Origin: Sphingomonadaceae bacterium
GTDB lineage: Bacteria; Pseudomonadota; Alphaproteobacteria; Sphingomonadales; Sphingomonadaceae
Length of the DNA stretch: 64,000 bases
Direction of reading: 5' to 3'
NCBI GenBank assembly: GCA_016000085.1
Contig: JAECRT010000001.1
Span: 124,001-188,000 of the forward strand
Shown: piece by piece, positions 48,729-56,840 of the stretch
Layout of the letters: each line of letters starts with the position of its first letter
Position numbering within the stretch: the stretch's first letter is position 1
Made by a program: the position numbers and the translations under genes
The notes under the pieces: generated by a model
Databases searched by the model: none
What the model saw: the letters and a program-made list of their open reading frames with translations, nothing else
What the model was told of the DNA's origin: nothing

Positions 48729-50330
48729 TCACATCCTGAAGATGCCGAACTGCGCACGATCGGCGATCGGCGCGTTCAGCGTTGCGGCAAAGGCGAGGCC
48801 CAGCACATTGCGGGTCTGGGCGGGATCGATGATGCCATCGTCCCATAGGCGCGACGTCGCATAATATGGGTTGCCTTCATCCTCATATTTCTGGCGGATC
48901 GGCGCCTTGAAGGCTTCGGCCTGTTCCGGCGTCCATTGCGCGGCGTCACGATGCACCGTCGCCAGCACGCTCGCCGCCTGTTCGCCACCCATCACCGATA
49001 TCCGCGCATTGGGCCATGTGAACAGGAAGCGAGGTTGATAGGCGCGGCCACACATGCCGTAATTGCCCGCGCCAAAGCTGCCGCCGATCAGTACGGTGAT
49101 TTTGGGCACATTCGCCGTGGCGACCGCCATCACCAGCTTTGCGCCATTCTTTGCAATGCCTTCTGCTTCATATTTGCCACCGACCATGAAGCCGGAAATA
49201 TTCTGAAGGAACAGTAGCGGTATGCGCCGTTGGCAGGCGAGTTCGATGAAATGTGCGCCCTTTAGCGCGCTTTCGCTGAACAGCACGCCATTATTGGCGA
49301 GGATGGCGACCGGCATCCCCCAGATATGGGCAAAGCCGCAAACCAGCGTCGTGCCGTACAGCGCCTTGAACTCGTGAAATTCGCTGCCGTCGACGATGCG
49401 ACTGATAACCTCTCGGACATCATAGGGCGCGCGTACATCCTGGGGGATGATGCCGTATAATTCCTGCGGATCATATTTGGGGGCTTGCGGCTCCCGCATG
49501 TTGAGGTCGATCGAAGGCGCGGGTTGCAAGGTGGAAATGATGTCGCGCACGATTGTCAGCGCATGTTCGTCATTTTCCGCGACATGATCGACCACGCCCG
49601 ACCGGCGGCCATGCAGGTCGCCCCCGCCGAGATCCTCTGCGCTGATGACCTCCCCCGTCGCCGCCTGTACCAGAGGCGGCCCGGCGAGGAAAATCGTGCC
49701 CTGATTGCGCACTATCACGGTTTCATCGGACATGGCTGGCACATAGGCGCCGCCCGCTGTGCAACTGCCCATGACGCAGGCGATCTGGGGAATGCCGCGC
49801 GCGGACATTTGCGCCTGATTGTAGAAGATGCGACCGAAATGCTCGCGATCGGGGAAGACTTCGGCCTGATTGGGCAGGTTTGCGCCGCCGCTGTCGACCA
49901 AATAGACGCAGGGCAACTGGTTTTCGAGCGCGATTTCCTGCGCGCGCAGATGCTTTTTCACGGTCAGGGGGAAGTAGGTTCCCCCTTTCACCGTCGCATC
50001 GTTGCAGCCGATCATCACCTGTCGCCCCGACACTCGCCCAATTCCGGCGATCAGCCCAGCGCCAGGCACTTCGTCACCATAGAGCCCGTTGGCGGCCAGC
50101 TGGCCCACTTCCAGAAAGGGCGAGCCGGGGTCGAGCAGATGTTCGACGCGATCACGCGGCAACAGCTTGCCACGCGCGATATGCTTGTCGCGGGCGCTGG
50201 CGGAGCCGCCTTGTGCGGCATCCGCGACAATGCTGCGCAATTGACTGGCAAGCGCTTCATTATGGGCGAAATTCGCGCGGAAAGCGTCGCTGTCGGGCGA
50301 GATGTTCGATGTGAGGACGGGCGCGCTCAT
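48729..50330 (-). CDS. liuB: Methylcrotonyl-CoA carboxylase beta subunit
   Basis: Carboxyltransferase subunit of 533 residues that transfers CO2 from biotin to 3-methylcrotonyl-CoA, giving 3-methylglutaconyl-CoA. Typical stretches are '[20 protein letters not shown]' (about 46-65), '[19 protein letters not shown]', '[20 protein letters not shown]' and '[19 protein letters not shown]'. These are the MCC-beta forms of the CoA and biotin pockets; the [13 protein letters not shown] string distinguishes it from propionyl-CoA carboxylase. ATG 50330 overlaps the isovaleryl-CoA dehydrogenase stop by 4 bp, so the three genes are an operon. Confidence 0.94.
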   Translation of the reverse strand: MSAPVLTSNISPDSDAFRANFAHNEALASQLRSIVADAAQGGSASARDKHIARGKLLPRDRVEHLLDPGSPFLEVGQLAANGLYGDEVPGAGLIAGIGRVSGRQVMIGCNDATVKGGTYFPLTVKKHLRAQEIALENQLPCVYLVDSGGANLPNQAEVFPDREHFGRIFYNQAQMSARGIPQIACVMGSCTAGGAYVPAMSDETVIVRNQGTIFLAGPPLVQAATGEVISAEDLGGGDLHGRRSGVVDHVAENDEHALTIVRDIISTLQPAPSIDLNMREPQAPKYDPQELYGIIPQDVRAPYDVREVISRIVDGSEFHEFKALYGTTLVCGFAHIWGMPVAILANNGVLFSESALKGAHFIELACQRRIPLLFLQNISGFMVGGKYEAEGIAKNGAKLVMAVATANVPKITVLIGGSFGAGNYGMCGRAYQPRFLFTWPNARISVMGGEQAASVLATVHRDAAQWTPEQAEAFKAPIRQKYEDEGNPYYATSRLWDDGIIDPAQTRNVLGLAFAATLNAPIADRAQFGIFRM

Positions 50331-51472
50331 GCCCCGATCAATTCCCGGCCGATCAACATGCGGCGAATTTCGTTCGTGCCTGCGCCGATGTCCAGCAGTT
50401 TGGCATCGCGCATGAAGCGTTCCACCGGCCAGTCCTTGGTATAGCCCGCGCCGCCCAGCGCCTGCACCGCTTCGAGCGCGGTCTTCATCGCATTTTCGCT
50501 CGCCAGCAGGATCGCGCCCGCCGCATCGAAGCGCGTCGTCTTGCCCGCGTCGCAGGCGCGCGCCACCGCATAGACATAGGCGCGCGCGGAGTTCAGCGCG
50601 ACATACATGTCGGCGATCTTCGCCTGCATCAACTGGAAGGCGCCGATCGGCTTGCCGAACTGCTTGCGCTCGCGGACATAGGGCAGCACGACATCGAGGC
50701 ACGCCTGCATGATGCCAAGCTGAATACCCGACAGGACCGTGCGTTCATAATCCAGCCCCGACATCAGGATGCCGACGCCGCCATTGAGCGGGCCCATGAT
50801 ATTATCTTCTGGTACTTCGCAATCCTCGAACACCAGTTCGGCGGTGGGCGATCCGCGCATCCCCATCTTCGCGATCTTCTGGCCGATCGAAAAGCCCTTC
50901 ATATCCTTTTCGATGAGGAAGGTGCTGATGCCCTTCGACCCCTCGCCTGTCTTGGCATAAACCACGAGCGTGTCGGCATAGGCCGCGTTGGTGATCCAGA
51001 ATTTGGTGCCGTTGAGGATATAACGATCCCCCTTTTTCTCCGCCTTGAGCTTCATCGACACGACGTCCGACCCCGCGCCCGCTTCGGACATGGCCAGAGA
51101 GCCGACATGCTCGCCGGAAATCAGCTTGGGAAGATATCTCGCCTTTTGCGCTTCATTGCCCCAGCGCCGGATCTGGTTGACGCACAGATTGGAGTGGGCG
51201 CCGTAGCTGAGGCCGATCGATGCCGATGCGCGCGCGACTTCTTCCTGCGCGACGACATGTTCCAGATAGCCGAGGCCCAGACCACCATATGTTTCTTCCA
51301 CGGTGATGCCATGCAGGCCCAGCGCACCCATTTCGGGCCAGAGTTCGCGCGGGAACCAATCCTTTTCATCAATCTCCGCAGCCAACGGCGCGATCTTGTC
51401 GGTGGAAAAACGCGCGGCGCTCTCACGGATCATATCCGCATTGTCGCCCAGCCCGAAATCGAAATCGGTCAT
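50327..51472 (-). CDS. liuA: Isovaleryl-CoA dehydrogenase
   Basis: FAD enzyme of 381 residues that oxidises isovaleryl-CoA to 3-methylcrotonyl-CoA in leucine breakdown. It has '[20 protein letters not shown]' and '[17 protein letters not shown]' (flavin and substrate sites). The catalytic Glu is placed in '[14 protein letters not shown]' as in known isovaleryl-CoA dehydrogenases, while the position used by other acyl-CoA dehydrogenases reads '[10 protein letters not shown]' (Gly instead of Glu), which strongly supports this assignment. It heads a 4.6-kb operon with the MCC subunits and diverges from a LysR gene about 89 bp away. The ATG is preferred to the TTG one codon upstream. Confidence 0.95.
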   Translation of the reverse strand: MTDFDFGLGDNADMIRESAARFSTDKIAPLAAEIDEKDWFPRELWPEMGALGLHGITVEETYGGLGLGYLEHVVAQEEVARASASIGLSYGAHSNLCVNQIRRWGNEAQKARYLPKLISGEHVGSLAMSEAGAGSDVVSMKLKAEKKGDRYILNGTKFWITNAAYADTLVVYAKTGEGSKGISTFLIEKDMKGFSIGQKIAKMGMRGSPTAELVFEDCEVPEDNIMGPLNGGVGILMSGLDYERTVLSGIQLGIMQACLDVVLPYVRERKQFGKPIGAFQLMQAKIADMYVALNSARAYVYAVARACDAGKTTRFDAAGAILLASENAMKTALEAVQALGGAGYTKDWPVERFMRDAKLLDIGAGTNEIRRMLIGRELIGA

Positions 51473-51544
51473 CAATCGCTCTCCTTTGGTACAGGGATAG
51501 CAAGGGATGCCGGATATTAAAATTGAAAGTTTCTTTTACCCAGC

Positions 51545-51561
51545 TATAGATACTATCTATA
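51545..51561. promoter_or_regulatory. Perfect 17-bp palindrome at the LysR start, probable LysR box
   Basis: TATAGATA-C-TATCTATA is a perfect inverted repeat (8-bp arms, 1-bp centre) that fits the T-N11-A LysR pattern. It ends at 51561, directly before the LysR start codon at 51562, and lies about 75 bp from the isovaleryl-CoA dehydrogenase start. This is the expected place for autorepression of the regulator and control of the divergent operon. Confidence 0.7.
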
Positions 51562-52440
51562 ATGGAACGCTATCTCCTTCGCTATTTTCTGGCGGTCGTC
51601 GATCAGGGAAGTTTCTCGCGCGCGGCCGCCCATTGCAACGTGTCGCAACCATCGCTGTCGGTCGGGATCGCGAAGCTGGAGAGCGCGCTGGAAACACAGC
51701 TTTTTTTCCGATCGAACCAGCGCATGCAGTTGACCCGCGCTGGCACGCGCCTGCTGGGCTATGCTCGCCGGATCGAGGCGGAGTTTAATTCCGCGCAGAG
51801 GGCGGTCGCCGAGGAAATGGGCGAGCAGAAGCTGCATTGTCGTCTGGGCGTCCTGCACAGCGTGCCCGGCGCCATCATCGCGGCGGCAATAGCGGGCCTG
51901 CCTGCCGCCGAACGCGTCGGGATCGAAATCGTCTATGGTTCCGAGCGCGACCTTGCAGGGAAACTGGATCGCGGCAGGATCGACGTCGCCCTGTCCCTGA
52001 CGGATCGGGGTGGCAGCCGTTTCATCGAACAGCCCCTGATGCAGGAAAGCTATGCGATCGCCATTGCGGCATCGCATCCCCTCGCCGATCGCGCGGAGAT
52101 CGCCGCGGAAGAGATCGCCAGCGAGACGATGATCGTGCGTCGACATTGCGAGGTGCTGCCCGACACCAGCCGACATTTCACCGAGCGGGGAGTGCGCCCG
52201 CCCTTCGCGCTTCGTTGCACCAACGACGAGCGTGTGTTGCAGATGGTCGCGGTCGGGCTGGGCCTGACCGTCATGCCGACCAGCTATGTCCATCCCGGTG
52301 TCGCGCGACCGCGCCTGTCAGGCTTTACCATCAGCCGGTCCATCGGCTTCCTCTTCAGCCGTCATAGCGCCTATATTCGCGAGGATAGTCCATCCCTGCT
52401 GTCAGGGATCGAAACCCTGCTCACCGATGGGCGCGCTTGA
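51562..52440 (+). CDS. LysR-family regulator, likely of the leucine operon
   Basis: A 292-residue LysR-type regulator. The N-terminal HTH is standard ('FLAVVDQGSFSRAAAHCNVS', 'QPSLSVGIAKLESALETQLF', residues 9-48). The effector domain (about 90-285) shows 'LTDRGGSRFIEQPLMQESYA' and 'MVAVGLGLTVMPTSYVHPG'. It diverges from liuA, the usual arrangement for a LysR regulator and its target, and a perfect palindrome abuts its start codon. In Pseudomonas the liu genes are instead controlled by the MerR-type LiuR, so this would be a different control scheme. The absence of a leader before the ATG suggests leaderless or palindrome-blocked translation. Confidence 0.92.
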   Translation: MERYLLRYFLAVVDQGSFSRAAAHCNVSQPSLSVGIAKLESALETQLFFRSNQRMQLTRAGTRLLGYARRIEAEFNSAQRAVAEEMGEQKLHCRLGVLHSVPGAIIAAAIAGLPAAERVGIEIVYGSERDLAGKLDRGRIDVALSLTDRGGSRFIEQPLMQESYAIAIAASHPLADRAEIAAEEIASETMIVRRHCEVLPDTSRHFTERGVRPPFALRCTNDERVLQMVAVGLGLTVMPTSYVHPGVARPRLSGFTISRSIGFLFSRHSAYIREDSPSLLSGIETLLTDGRA

Positions 52441-52459
52441 CCGCGCGGTCGGCTTTGGA

Positions 52460-52963
52460 TCAATCAGGAAGGGCCAAGTGCGCGGTCACGCGATCGGACC
52501 ATGGGCAGACGTCGAGCGCGTCTTCGAGGCGGTCGAGCAGCCTTACCAAATCCCCCGCTTCGGCGTTCAATTCCTCGGCGCTGTCGCTCAAAGCCCTCCA
52601 GAGCGGCGCAAGCGACGCGACGAGACTATCACCCTGCGGCGTGAGCGAAAGCAGTCGACGCCGGGCGTCGGCCGGATCGCTCATAGCGTGAATCAACCTC
52701 TCGCCTTCAAGCGCGCGCCTGGCCTGGCTGACCGAAACATGCGTGACGCTCAGCGCCTCGGCGATCTCGCCGACAGTCATCGGGCCGTTCATAATAATCT
52801 GGTTGAGGATGCCGAACCAGCGCTGCTCGAAACGAACGCCCTGTGCCGCATAGATTTGCGCCGTTTCACGATCGAGCCGTTCGGACAGTCGGCGAATGCG
52901 TGCGCCAAGGGCTGAAGCGCCCGCCGCCCGGCTATAATCGCCCCGCCTTTCCGTCATGCCCAT
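52460..52963 (-). CDS. MarR-family regulator
   Basis: A 167-residue winged-helix repressor. The MarR core is clear: 'FEQRWFGILNQIIMNGPMTV', 'GEIAEALSVTHVSVSQARRA' (recognition helix) and the wing 'DPADARRRLLSLTPQG' (about 85-115). It overlaps the end of the serine hydrolase gene (start 52963, hydrolase stop 52954), so they are one operon. An inverted repeat upstream of that operon (54165-54180) is a likely autoregulatory site. The ligand is unknown. It converges with the LysR gene 19 bp away. Confidence 0.92.
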   Translation of the reverse strand: MGMTERRGDYSRAAGASALGARIRRLSERLDRETAQIYAAQGVRFEQRWFGILNQIIMNGPMTVGEIAEALSVTHVSVSQARRALEGERLIHAMSDPADARRRLLSLTPQGDSLVASLAPLWRALSDSAEELNAEAGDLVRLLDRLEDALDVCPWSDRVTAHLALPD

Positions 52964-54144
52964 GGCTCGAAAAGGAGCTTTTCGGCGATAGCCTTGATCG
53001 CAGCCTTGCTCGCTGAGGTGGCCGAAGCATTGGTGAATATCGCCACCCCAGTCTTGGAGGCAGGATTAAGATAGACCGCGGTGAATACGCCGGGATCTCC
53101 GCCCCAATGGTTGATCCGACGCTGGTTCGGACCGCCAGATTCCATCCATCCCAGCCCCTGCCCGCTCACCCAGGACGGCAAGCCGGACGGCGCACGCATG
53201 GTCAGCATCTCCGCCTGATTGGCCGCAGTCAGTATCCGGGTGGCGCCAGCCGATCCTCCATTGGCTGCCGCAGCGACGAAGGGCATGAAGCCTGCGATGG
53301 AAGCGCGCAGCATGCCCACCGGAAAATCGGGAAAGCCGACAGGTTCCGTGGGGACTATCCGATCATCGACAATATCGTAGGGGGTAGCCATCAACGACGC
53401 GGGGACGCCCGCGATGGTCCAGGAGATGTGCCGCATGCCAAGGGGTTCGAAGATCCGGCGTTGCGTGAACGCACGAAAATCCTCTCCCGCGACGCGCCCG
53501 CCCAGATAGCCGAGCAGCGCGTAACCGACATTGCAATAATCATAGGCTGAACCCGGCGCCGCCGGTGCAAAACTGCCTGTCGCAGAATAATGTTTCCCGC
53601 CCGGCACGAGATAGTCCGTGAGGAAAGTCCTGAGCGCCAATGGCGAATCCCGGCCCGGCGTCCGAAAATCGACTTTATAATAGGTTTCATCCGAAATGCC
53701 CGACACATGCATCAGAAGATGCCGCACCGTGATGGCGGTATCGGGATGCGCGGGGTTTACAACACTGAAATCGAGATAGCGATTGACGGGCGCGTCAAGA
53801 TCGATCCGCCCCGCTTGAACCAGCATCATGATCGCCGTCGCTGTCACGACCTTGGTGACGGAGGCGAGGTGGAACATCGTGTCGGTCGTCACACGCCGAT
53901 GTTGTGCGAGATTGGCAAAGCCATATCCCCGCGCCATAAGAACCTTGCCCGCCCGAGCCACCCCTATCGCCATGCCGGGGATCATGCCTCTTTGAAGTTG
54001 CGTCTTCAAAAAGCGGTCCAATGCGTCTTCGCCCGCGCCCGCCTTCACGGCCAAGGCTGGCGTCGCCATGCCAACCATCGCGCCCACCAAAACCGCTCGC
54101 CGATTGAAAGAGAGGATTTGCGCAGGTCGATCGTAATCCGGCAT
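52954..54144 (-). CDS. Exported serine hydrolase (class C beta-lactamase fold)
   Basis: A 396-residue penicillin-binding-protein-like hydrolase of the beta-lactamase superfamily (EstB/DD-peptidase type). An N-terminal hydrophobic segment with preceding Arg ('NRRAVLVGAMVGMATPALA') suggests export. The catalytic S95-x-x-K98 is in 'FHLASVTKVV', the tyrosine motif is in 'YDYCNVGYALLGYLGG' and the third motif reads 'HWGG' near residue 350 in place of the KTG of true beta-lactamases. It may be an esterase or peptidase rather than a resistance enzyme. ATG 54144 was chosen for its GGAGA ribosome site. It is co-transcribed with the MarR gene. Confidence 0.9.
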   Translation of the reverse strand: MPDYDRPAQILSFNRRAVLVGAMVGMATPALAVKAGAGEDALDRFLKTQLQRGMIPGMAIGVARAGKVLMARGYGFANLAQHRRVTTDTMFHLASVTKVVTATAIMMLVQAGRIDLDAPVNRYLDFSVVNPAHPDTAITVRHLLMHVSGISDETYYKVDFRTPGRDSPLALRTFLTDYLVPGGKHYSATGSFAPAAPGSAYDYCNVGYALLGYLGGRVAGEDFRAFTQRRIFEPLGMRHISWTIAGVPASLMATPYDIVDDRIVPTEPVGFPDFPVGMLRASIAGFMPFVAAAANGGSAGATRILTAANQAEMLTMRAPSGLPSWVSGQGLGWMESGGPNQRRINHWGGDPGVFTAVYLNPASKTGVAIFTNASATSASKAAIKAIAEKLLFEPWA

Positions 54145-54164
54145 AGCAAGTCTCCAACCCATAT

Positions 54165-54180
54165 ATGTAGGCACTTACAT
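54165..54180. promoter_or_regulatory. Inverted repeat upstream of the hydrolase-marR operon
   Basis: ATGTAGGCACTTACAT is an inverted repeat with 5-bp perfect ends (ATGTA/TACAT) and a matching inner G/C pair, 20 bp upstream of the hydrolase start. Size and position fit a MarR operator that would make the operon self-repressing. Assignment inferred. Confidence 0.6.
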
Positions 54181-54347
54181 TATTAATCGCGGCAGGAAAT
54201 GCCAGCGTTCATTTCACTCTGGCGTGAGAGCCGACGGTGATGCCCCACGCCAGACAGCCATTGTGCGACGATCTTCGCACGCCGCATGGCGGACAGAGGT
54301 AGAAGCTGTTACAGGCCCGGCGATAATTCACGTAGGAATTCGCAAAA

Positions 54348-54692
54348 ATGCTGGCGACGATTCAACCAAGCGCGACGTTTAAGGAAAATCTTCAACAATT
54401 ACCGCCCGTCGATGGTGTGCAACGCATCGACATCGTCGACGAGAATGGCTCTGTCATCGCCAGCATCGAAAATCAGCCTGGCAAGCAAGGCTCGCTTGCG
54501 GTCTATCAATATCTCAAGCAGCTATTTGGCATGTTGGATGACAAGGCGGCCGACTACGGCCTGGCCTTGTTCGCCGAACACACAGTGGACGCGCGTAACC
54601 GCCCCGGCGCGCATCCCAATATCGACCGCTTGCTTGCGATTGTTGCTGGCGCTGCTCCACTCACTATCGAAGTCATTCCCGCCAGCCAGTGA
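54348..54692 (+). CDS. Small uncharacterised cytoplasmic protein
   Basis: A 114-residue protein without signal peptide or membrane segment. I do not recognise it. It contains 'DIVDENGSVIASIENQPGKQ', which looks like a beta-hairpin, and a helical 'SLAVYQYLKQLFGMLDDKAA'. The C-terminal part 'RPGAHPNIDRLLAIVAGAAP' is followed by a short strand. A ribosome site (AGGA) precedes ATG 54348. Codon usage looks normal for the window. It stands alone between the hydrolase promoter region and the convergent KGG-motif gene, so context gives no clue; 54693-54839 shows no gene or clear hairpin. Confidence 0.7.
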   Translation: MLATIQPSATFKENLQQLPPVDGVQRIDIVDENGSVIASIENQPGKQGSLAVYQYLKQLFGMLDDKAADYGLALFAEHTVDARNRPGAHPNIDRLLAIVAGAAPLTIEVIPASQ

Positions 54693-54839
54693 CCCGCTGC
54701 CAGGGATCGCTCTCTTTCTCGCGAAGTTGAAGGCATGTCGTTGGCGCTACACCCCTGATTATGGTCGTCAATATGGCCGGCGATGTTGAAGCGCGCATGA
54801 TTGTCGGAAATGTCGGTCTTGGCGTGGCTTAGGCCAATA

Positions 54840-55136
54840 TCAGCCCTGAGCCTTTTTCCGGCGGGTTTCCCAACCCTTCTTTGCGGCGGCCGATCGGCTC
54901 GCGGCGCTCTGGTTCGACCCGCCGATCCGGCCGCCTTTGCGCGAGGAGGCATGACTGTCATCCTTGCCTCGACCTGACACGGATTTGTTGCCGCCGCCCG
55001 ATTCCTTGTTCACGGTCGCCCAAGCGCGGCGTTCAGCCTCTTCCCTGGACACCCCACGATCCTCATAGCCTTCCTCGATATGCTCGGCCTTGCGCTTTTG
55101 CTTGTCGGTATAGCTGGACTTGTCACCGCGAGGCAT
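54840..55136 (-). CDS. Small basic KGG-motif protein (annotated as plasmid stabilisation protein)
   Basis: A 98-residue, very hydrophilic protein rich in Lys, Arg, Glu, Gly and Ser, probably intrinsically disordered. It opens 'MPRGDKSSYTDKQKRKAEHI', a highly conserved start of small proteins often labelled plasmid stabilisation proteins, and ends with 'SRKGGRIGGSNQSAASRSAA' and 'KKGWETRRKK', resembling stress-induced KGG-type repeats. The database label is inherited and poorly supported; a DNA-binding or stress role is equally likely. It is not evidence for a plasmid. A strong ribosome site (AAAGGAG) precedes ATG 55136. Confidence 0.85.
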   Translation of the reverse strand: MPRGDKSSYTDKQKRKAEHIEEGYEDRGVSREEAERRAWATVNKESGGGNKSVSGRGKDDSHASSRKGGRIGGSNQSAASRSAAAKKGWETRRKKAQG

Positions 55137-55287
55137 GACGTTTCTCCTTTCGCTGAACTACAGCGCGCGCTTCGTCTTGCGACAACAAGCATGGTCGCGG
55201 CCTGTTCCCATGAATGGCTTGAAACGCTTGCACTGTCCGTGGGGAAATTCCTTTCCCAATGCCTTCAGAGCACCGCCCGACGATCGG

Positions 55288-56631
55288 CTAAAAGCTCGTC
55301 GTGAGATTGAATGATGCGTAGCGGGCCGTTGGCTTTGGCGGTGCATTGGGTGCATCACGCAGGAAATGCCCCTTGGCGAGAAGAAGCCCATTCACTTCCA
55401 GCCGCATTCGCGCGGGAAGCAGCCAATAGCGAACCCGCGCTTCGACCTGGTGGCCGGCAAAATCCCCCGATCGCGCCGTGGCATCACGGACCCCAGTGGT
55501 CGAAAAACTGTCTTCGTCCGAAGCGAGCCACATCGCGCGGTAAACGCAGAACCAGTCCAGCCGTTTGGATGGAGTAGCCTCGAACCGCACGCCGGGCGTG
55601 GCAATATTGGCGCGGCCAACAGCATTGTAGAGTCCCGCCGGGGCCAGGTCCGCACGGCGCATCCCAAACAACGTGTCGAACCGGCCATAGTGGCCGCCCC
55701 TTTTGTCACCGCTGGCGCGATCGAATTCGATGGACAGTCGGGGCTTCCATCTGCCTGCAAAGCTGTAACCTAAGTCAGCATGGACGAAGGTTGCGCTGAC
55801 GCTTTGAGATGACGCGTCCGGGGCGAGGCCACGACTGATATGGCCACTTTGATAGATTGCCTCCACTTCATAATCCACCGCGCCCATCGCCGGTTCGGCC
55901 ATAATGCGCGCGCCGAATGTGTCGAGTGACCGGTCGCGCGTTGGTCGCCCCGGTGCATCACGCTCGCCCAGATGATAGTAGGACAACTCGGCCATTGCGG
56001 AGCCTACAGCCTTGGTCTTGCTCACCAGTCCGCCCCACAGGACGAGATCGAAGCTTTCGCGATCAATCCTGACGGCATTGTCGCGTAGTGATGAAGCATC
56101 GTCAGGCAATCGGACCTGCGGCAGGCTGTAGATCAATGTCGCCTTGATGTCGTTATGTGCGACAACATCTACCCGCATGCCGGTATAGCCATTGGTGGTG
56201 TTACGATAGTCATCGGCGGCGACCAGTCGCCTCGAACCCAGATTGAGCGTGAATCGCCCAGCCATAAGAGACAATTTCGTACCCTTGCCCAGCGGGTCGA
56301 CAATGTCGGTCGCGATATAGGCCTGAACCAGTTCGAGTGCATTGACTTCGTTCGTGCTTATCGGCGTGCCATGGTCCGCGCCATAAACGCGACTGTCGAA
56401 CAGTTCGGCGCCCACCCTGATCGCGGCAGTGTGATATTCGGCCAGGATTTGTGTCCGGATGTTGGCCAGCCCATCGCTGCTGTCGAAACCGGCGCGCGCT
56501 TGCCCGTCGATCACTTCGTACCGCAGGCGAACACTGCCGCTGAGCTTGAACGGCGGCGACGTATCCGCAGCCTGAACCATGTTCGGGAAGGCCATCGCCA
56601 AAATGGTAAGGCAGGTGAATCGCGCAGGCAT
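55288..56631 (-). CDS. Alginate-export-type outer-membrane porin
   Basis: An outer-membrane beta-barrel of 447 residues in the AlgE/alginate-export superfamily. A signal peptide ends near 'NMVQAAD'; the opening strand 'FKLSGSVRLRYEVIDGQARA' is typical, followed by many amphipathic strands with aromatic girdles ('GYSFAGRWKPRLSIEFDRAS', 'HQVEARVRYWLLPARMRLEV'). The last residues are 'YASFNLTTSF', ending in the Phe of BAM substrates. No alginate biosynthesis genes are nearby, so the exported or imported solute is unknown; relatives occur as general solute porins. ATG 56631 has an AAGGA ribosome site, and a candidate promoter (TTGACA, 17 bp, TTTACG) is visible at 56698-56733 on the reverse strand. 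Confidence 0.88.
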   Translation of the reverse strand: MPARFTCLTILAMAFPNMVQAADTSPPFKLSGSVRLRYEVIDGQARAGFDSSDGLANIRTQILAEYHTAAIRVGAELFDSRVYGADHGTPISTNEVNALELVQAYIATDIVDPLGKGTKLSLMAGRFTLNLGSRRLVAADDYRNTTNGYTGMRVDVVAHNDIKATLIYSLPQVRLPDDASSLRDNAVRIDRESFDLVLWGGLVSKTKAVGSAMAELSYYHLGERDAPGRPTRDRSLDTFGARIMAEPAMGAVDYEVEAIYQSGHISRGLAPDASSQSVSATFVHADLGYSFAGRWKPRLSIEFDRASGDKRGGHYGRFDTLFGMRRADLAPAGLYNAVGRANIATPGVRFEATPSKRLDWFCVYRAMWLASDEDSFSTTGVRDATARSGDFAGHQVEARVRYWLLPARMRLEVNGLLLAKGHFLRDAPNAPPKPTARYASFNLTTSF

Positions 56632-56840
56632 GACGCGTCCTTCATAAAGACGCGATTCTTGGGCGGTTGCCTGAAGGGGGGATCGCAGCCCCCAGTTGCG
56701 CGTAAACCCAACCTTTGCTGTCTTGTCAATGCTGATGGTCAGCCGAAATTTGGCAAAAGGTTGTTGTGAATTGTCTTTGTTACTTCAGGCTGATTGCTAC
56801 ATTTCAGTTCCGGCGCGTCAGCCGCAGCCCGAAACACTGT

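Noticed and set aside
54840..55136. Plasmid origin of the region from the plasmid stabilisation label
   Set aside because: The label is inherited by many chromosomal homologues; no partition, conjugation or replication gene is recognisable here.
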